This document shows positions 54,196-55,793 of a DNA stretch of 55,793 bases, piece by piece. Position 1 is the first letter of the stretch, and every line of letters starts with the position of its first letter. The notes below the pieces were generated by a model that was not told the DNA's origin, searched no databases, and was given only the letters and a program-made list of their open reading frames with translations. Source of the stretch: Altericroceibacterium spongiae (lineage in GTDB: Bacteria > Pseudomonadota > Alphaproteobacteria > Sphingomonadales > Sphingomonadaceae); the NCBI RefSeq assembly GCF_003610805.1, contig NZ_RAPF01000014.1, positions 1 to 55,793 of the forward strand. The letters run 5' to 3'. The translations under genes were made by a program, and so were the position numbers.

Positions 54196-55392
54196 GTGGC
54201 AGAAGACCGCGGCGAAACAATCGATTCAATGCAGCCGATGAAGATTGGCGAAGGTTCGCCGCGCCTGCCGGGCATACGCGATCTTGCCGTTGATCTGGCT
54301 GCAAAGGCGGCCGCCTTTCGCAGCAGCCTTCCCCAAGGCGTGAGCACTGCATTGGCTGACCTCGTTCGGGCTATGAATTGCTATTACAGCAATCTCATCG
54401 AAGGCCATGACACGCATCCGATCGATATAGAGCGTGCACTTCGTGACGATTTTAGTGACGATCTCGCGAAGCGCAACCTGCAACTTGAAGCGCGCGCGCA
54501 CATTGAGGTGCAGCAATGGATCGATGAGGGCGGACTCTCCGGCCGGGCTCACACGCGCGCAGGCCTTGAGGAAACTCACGCTCGCTTTTGCGCCGAATTG
54601 CCGGAGGATCTACTTTGGGTGGAGATGCCAAAGACGGGTGAGCGCGTGCGTATCGAACCCGGACATTTACGCGAACGTGATGTCCAGATCGGACGTCATA
54701 TCGCCATCAGCCCAGGTGCAGTGCCGCGCTTTATGGATCATTTCGAATGGGCATATGGCAGACTCGGTCGTAGCGATGCCATCGTCGCAGTGGCCGCCGC
54801 CCACCACCGCTTCGTATGGATTCACCCTTTTCTTGACGGCAATGGTCGCGTCGCACGGCTGATGTCCCACGCAATGATGCTCGATGCGCTCGACACCGGC
54901 GGTATCTGGTCAGTAGCTCGCGGACTAGGCCGTACCGCTACACGCTATAAACAGCACCTTGCCGCCTGTGATCTTCCGCGTCGCAACGATCTCGATGGAA
55001 GAGGCGCACTCAGCGAGGAGGAATTGGCTGGCTTTACAGCCTATTTTCTGCAGGTTTGTATTGACCAGGTCGAGTTCATGTCAGGACTTGTTGAGCCGGA
55101 CAGATTGCGGACTCGCATCCATCAGTGGGTAGGAGAAGAAGCCGCACTCGGTAACTTGCCGGCAAAGGCAGCAAATGTCCTCGATGCTGTACTTTATCGT
55201 GGCGAACTTCCGCGAGGCGAATTGGAGACAATCGTCGGAACGGGCGAACGTCAAGCACGTCGCGTTGCATCGACACTCGTCGCTATGGGCGTTCTGTCAT
55301 CTGAAAGCTCAAGGGCACCTCTCCATATCGCCTTTCCTGCAGCGCTAGCATCGCGTTGGATGCCTGGCCTCTTTCCGGAAAAGCCAACCTAA
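54196..55392 (+). CDS. Fic-domain AMP transferase-like protein (class II)
   Basis: A 398-residue Fic protein. The active-site motif HPFLDGNGRVARL (about 213-225) is intact, so nucleotide transfer (usually AMPylation) from ATP to a protein hydroxyl is possible. An inhibitory-helix motif SNLIEG (about 65-70, matching S/T-xxx-E-G/N) lies N-terminal to it, which defines class II, self-inhibited Fic proteins. The C-terminal third (about 300-398) looks like a winged helix (LPRGELETIVGTGERQARRV, ASTLVAMGVLSSES), as in SoFic-type proteins. GTG at 54196 is the first start; no strong ribosome-binding site is visible. Target unknown. Lies alone among mobile-element debris. Confidence 0.88.
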   Translation: MAEDRGETIDSMQPMKIGEGSPRLPGIRDLAVDLAAKAAAFRSSLPQGVSTALADLVRAMNCYYSNLIEGHDTHPIDIERALRDDFSDDLAKRNLQLEARAHIEVQQWIDEGGLSGRAHTRAGLEETHARFCAELPEDLLWVEMPKTGERVRIEPGHLRERDVQIGRHIAISPGAVPRFMDHFEWAYGRLGRSDAIVAVAAAHHRFVWIHPFLDGNGRVARLMSHAMMLDALDTGGIWSVARGLGRTATRYKQHLAACDLPRRNDLDGRGALSEEELAGFTAYFLQVCIDQVEFMSGLVEPDRLRTRIHQWVGEEAALGNLPAKAANVLDAVLYRGELPRGELETIVGTGERQARRVASTLVAMGVLSSESSRAPLHIAFPAALASRWMPGLFPEKPT

Positions 55393-55669
55393 GACAGGCC
55401 TTACGCTTGAAGAAGCGGTGTCGTGAGCCACTGGGCGCCGTTAGGCATACGCAAATCGCTCCAGTGCAGGAACCTGCGGGCCGCAGACGGGGGGCTATGG
55501 GAATTTCGTATTCTGACCGCTGGCGAACATATGCAAAGCAACGCGCGGCGGGCAAGGGGGCGATGCAGACGTGCTGGTCATTGGTGGCATCGAGCGCATC
55601 CTGCAGGTCTGATCGGCAATATCCGCACTTCGATATCTGTCGCTCTTTCCACCGAGAGCGAACGAGCTA
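55393..55669. other. Non-coding stretch
   Basis: No gene recognised; only short frames without motifs. Probably decayed accessory DNA between the Fic gene and an IS5-family element. Confidence 0.45.
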
Positions 55670-55793
55670 GGCTCAGGACTCATTGATCACAGCCAGTAGC
55701 AAACGGTAGCGGCGATGCAGATGGCGGACATGAAGGTGTGGGCGCAACGGTCGTAGCGGGTTGCGACGCGCCTCCAGTCCTTGATCCTGCCGA
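55670..55793 (-). mobile_element. IS5-family element, right end (continues beyond window)
   Basis: The minus-strand frame (55687-55793) ends RVATRYDRCAHTFMSAICIA with ATVCYWL-stop, the usual C-terminus of IS5-family transposase OrfB. The likely inverted repeat GAGTCCTGAGCC (minus strand, 55670-55681) lies six bases past the stop. The rest is outside the window. Confidence 0.75.
55687..55793 (-). CDS. IS5-family transposase C-terminal fragment (5' end outside window)
   Basis: About 35 codons reading GRIKDWRRVATRYDRCAHTF to a stop at 55687. The segment (R.DWRR.ATRYDRCA..F.....A) is one of the most conserved ends among two-frame IS5 transposases. Distinct from the IS427-type copy at 23881, whose C-terminus differs. 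Confidence 0.78.
   Translation of the reverse strand, partial: GRIKDWRRVATRYDRCAHTFMSAICIAATVCYWL

Overview
The window (55.8 kb, high GC) looks like accessory DNA from an alphaproteobacterium, most likely a sphingomonad. The grounds are the dense TonB-receptor, FecI/FecR and PepSY complement, the IS6-, IS5/IS427-, IS91- and IS3-type remnants, and the overall codon style. This placement is inference from gene content; no rRNA or other marker gene is present, and I see no tRNA, rRNA or CRISPR array.

Layout. 1-1000: end of an IS6-family element sitting in a broken tyrosine recombinase, then a broken zeta-toxin-like gene. 1057-10822: small-molecule genes in two divergent arrangements: a minus-strand set (cupin, PF10014-type 2OG-Fe dioxygenase, P-loop ATPase, CMP/dCMP-type deaminase), a plus-strand set (2-hydroxychromene-2-carboxylate isomerase-like, PaaI thioesterase, RBBP9-like hydrolase, LysE exporter), then CatB-like acetyltransferase, LysR, VOC, cupin, NTF2-like, LysE and a MocR regulator. 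10838-11840: a scar of three truncated genes (EamA exporter, AraC regulator, IS5-like transposase).

12019-23608 is the centrepiece: a tightly overlapping operon for an enterobactin-type catecholate siderophore (isochorismate synthase, DHB-AMP ligase, isochorismatase, stand-alone aryl carrier protein, EntF-like C-A-T-TE synthetase with a serine code, DHB dehydrogenase), a convergent M20 amidohydrolase, and a FecCD permease plus ATPase. An 821-bp IS427-type element and an unknown membrane-anchored protein interrupt the region at 23881-26445.

26778-51855 continues the iron theme: a YncE-like beta-propeller protein, the ABC substrate-binding protein, a trilactone esterase (IroE/BesA-like), a ManA-like isomerase, a PchR-like AraC regulator, a FhuA-like receptor operon (receptor, periplasmic protein, cupin, PepSY membrane protein), a FepA-like receptor with a LysR gene, an ECF sigma/FecR/FecA-like trio whose receptor is frameshifted, a further siderophore receptor, a DoxX-like protein, a secreted GH2 beta-galactosidase and a second PepSY protein. 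Several promoters carry a related Fur-like palindrome. 52096-55793 is again a junkyard: a MarR gene cut by an IS91-family fragment, an IS3 remnant, a broken winged-helix gene, an intact Fic protein, and the end of an IS5-family transposase.

Together: chorismate to isochorismate to DHB, DHB activation and loading on the carrier protein, condensation with serine and TE-driven trimerisation; uptake through TonB receptors, binding protein and ABC permease; release by the esterase and possibly by ferric reduction (PepSY proteins). A phosphopantetheinyl transferase and a dedicated exporter are not in the window.
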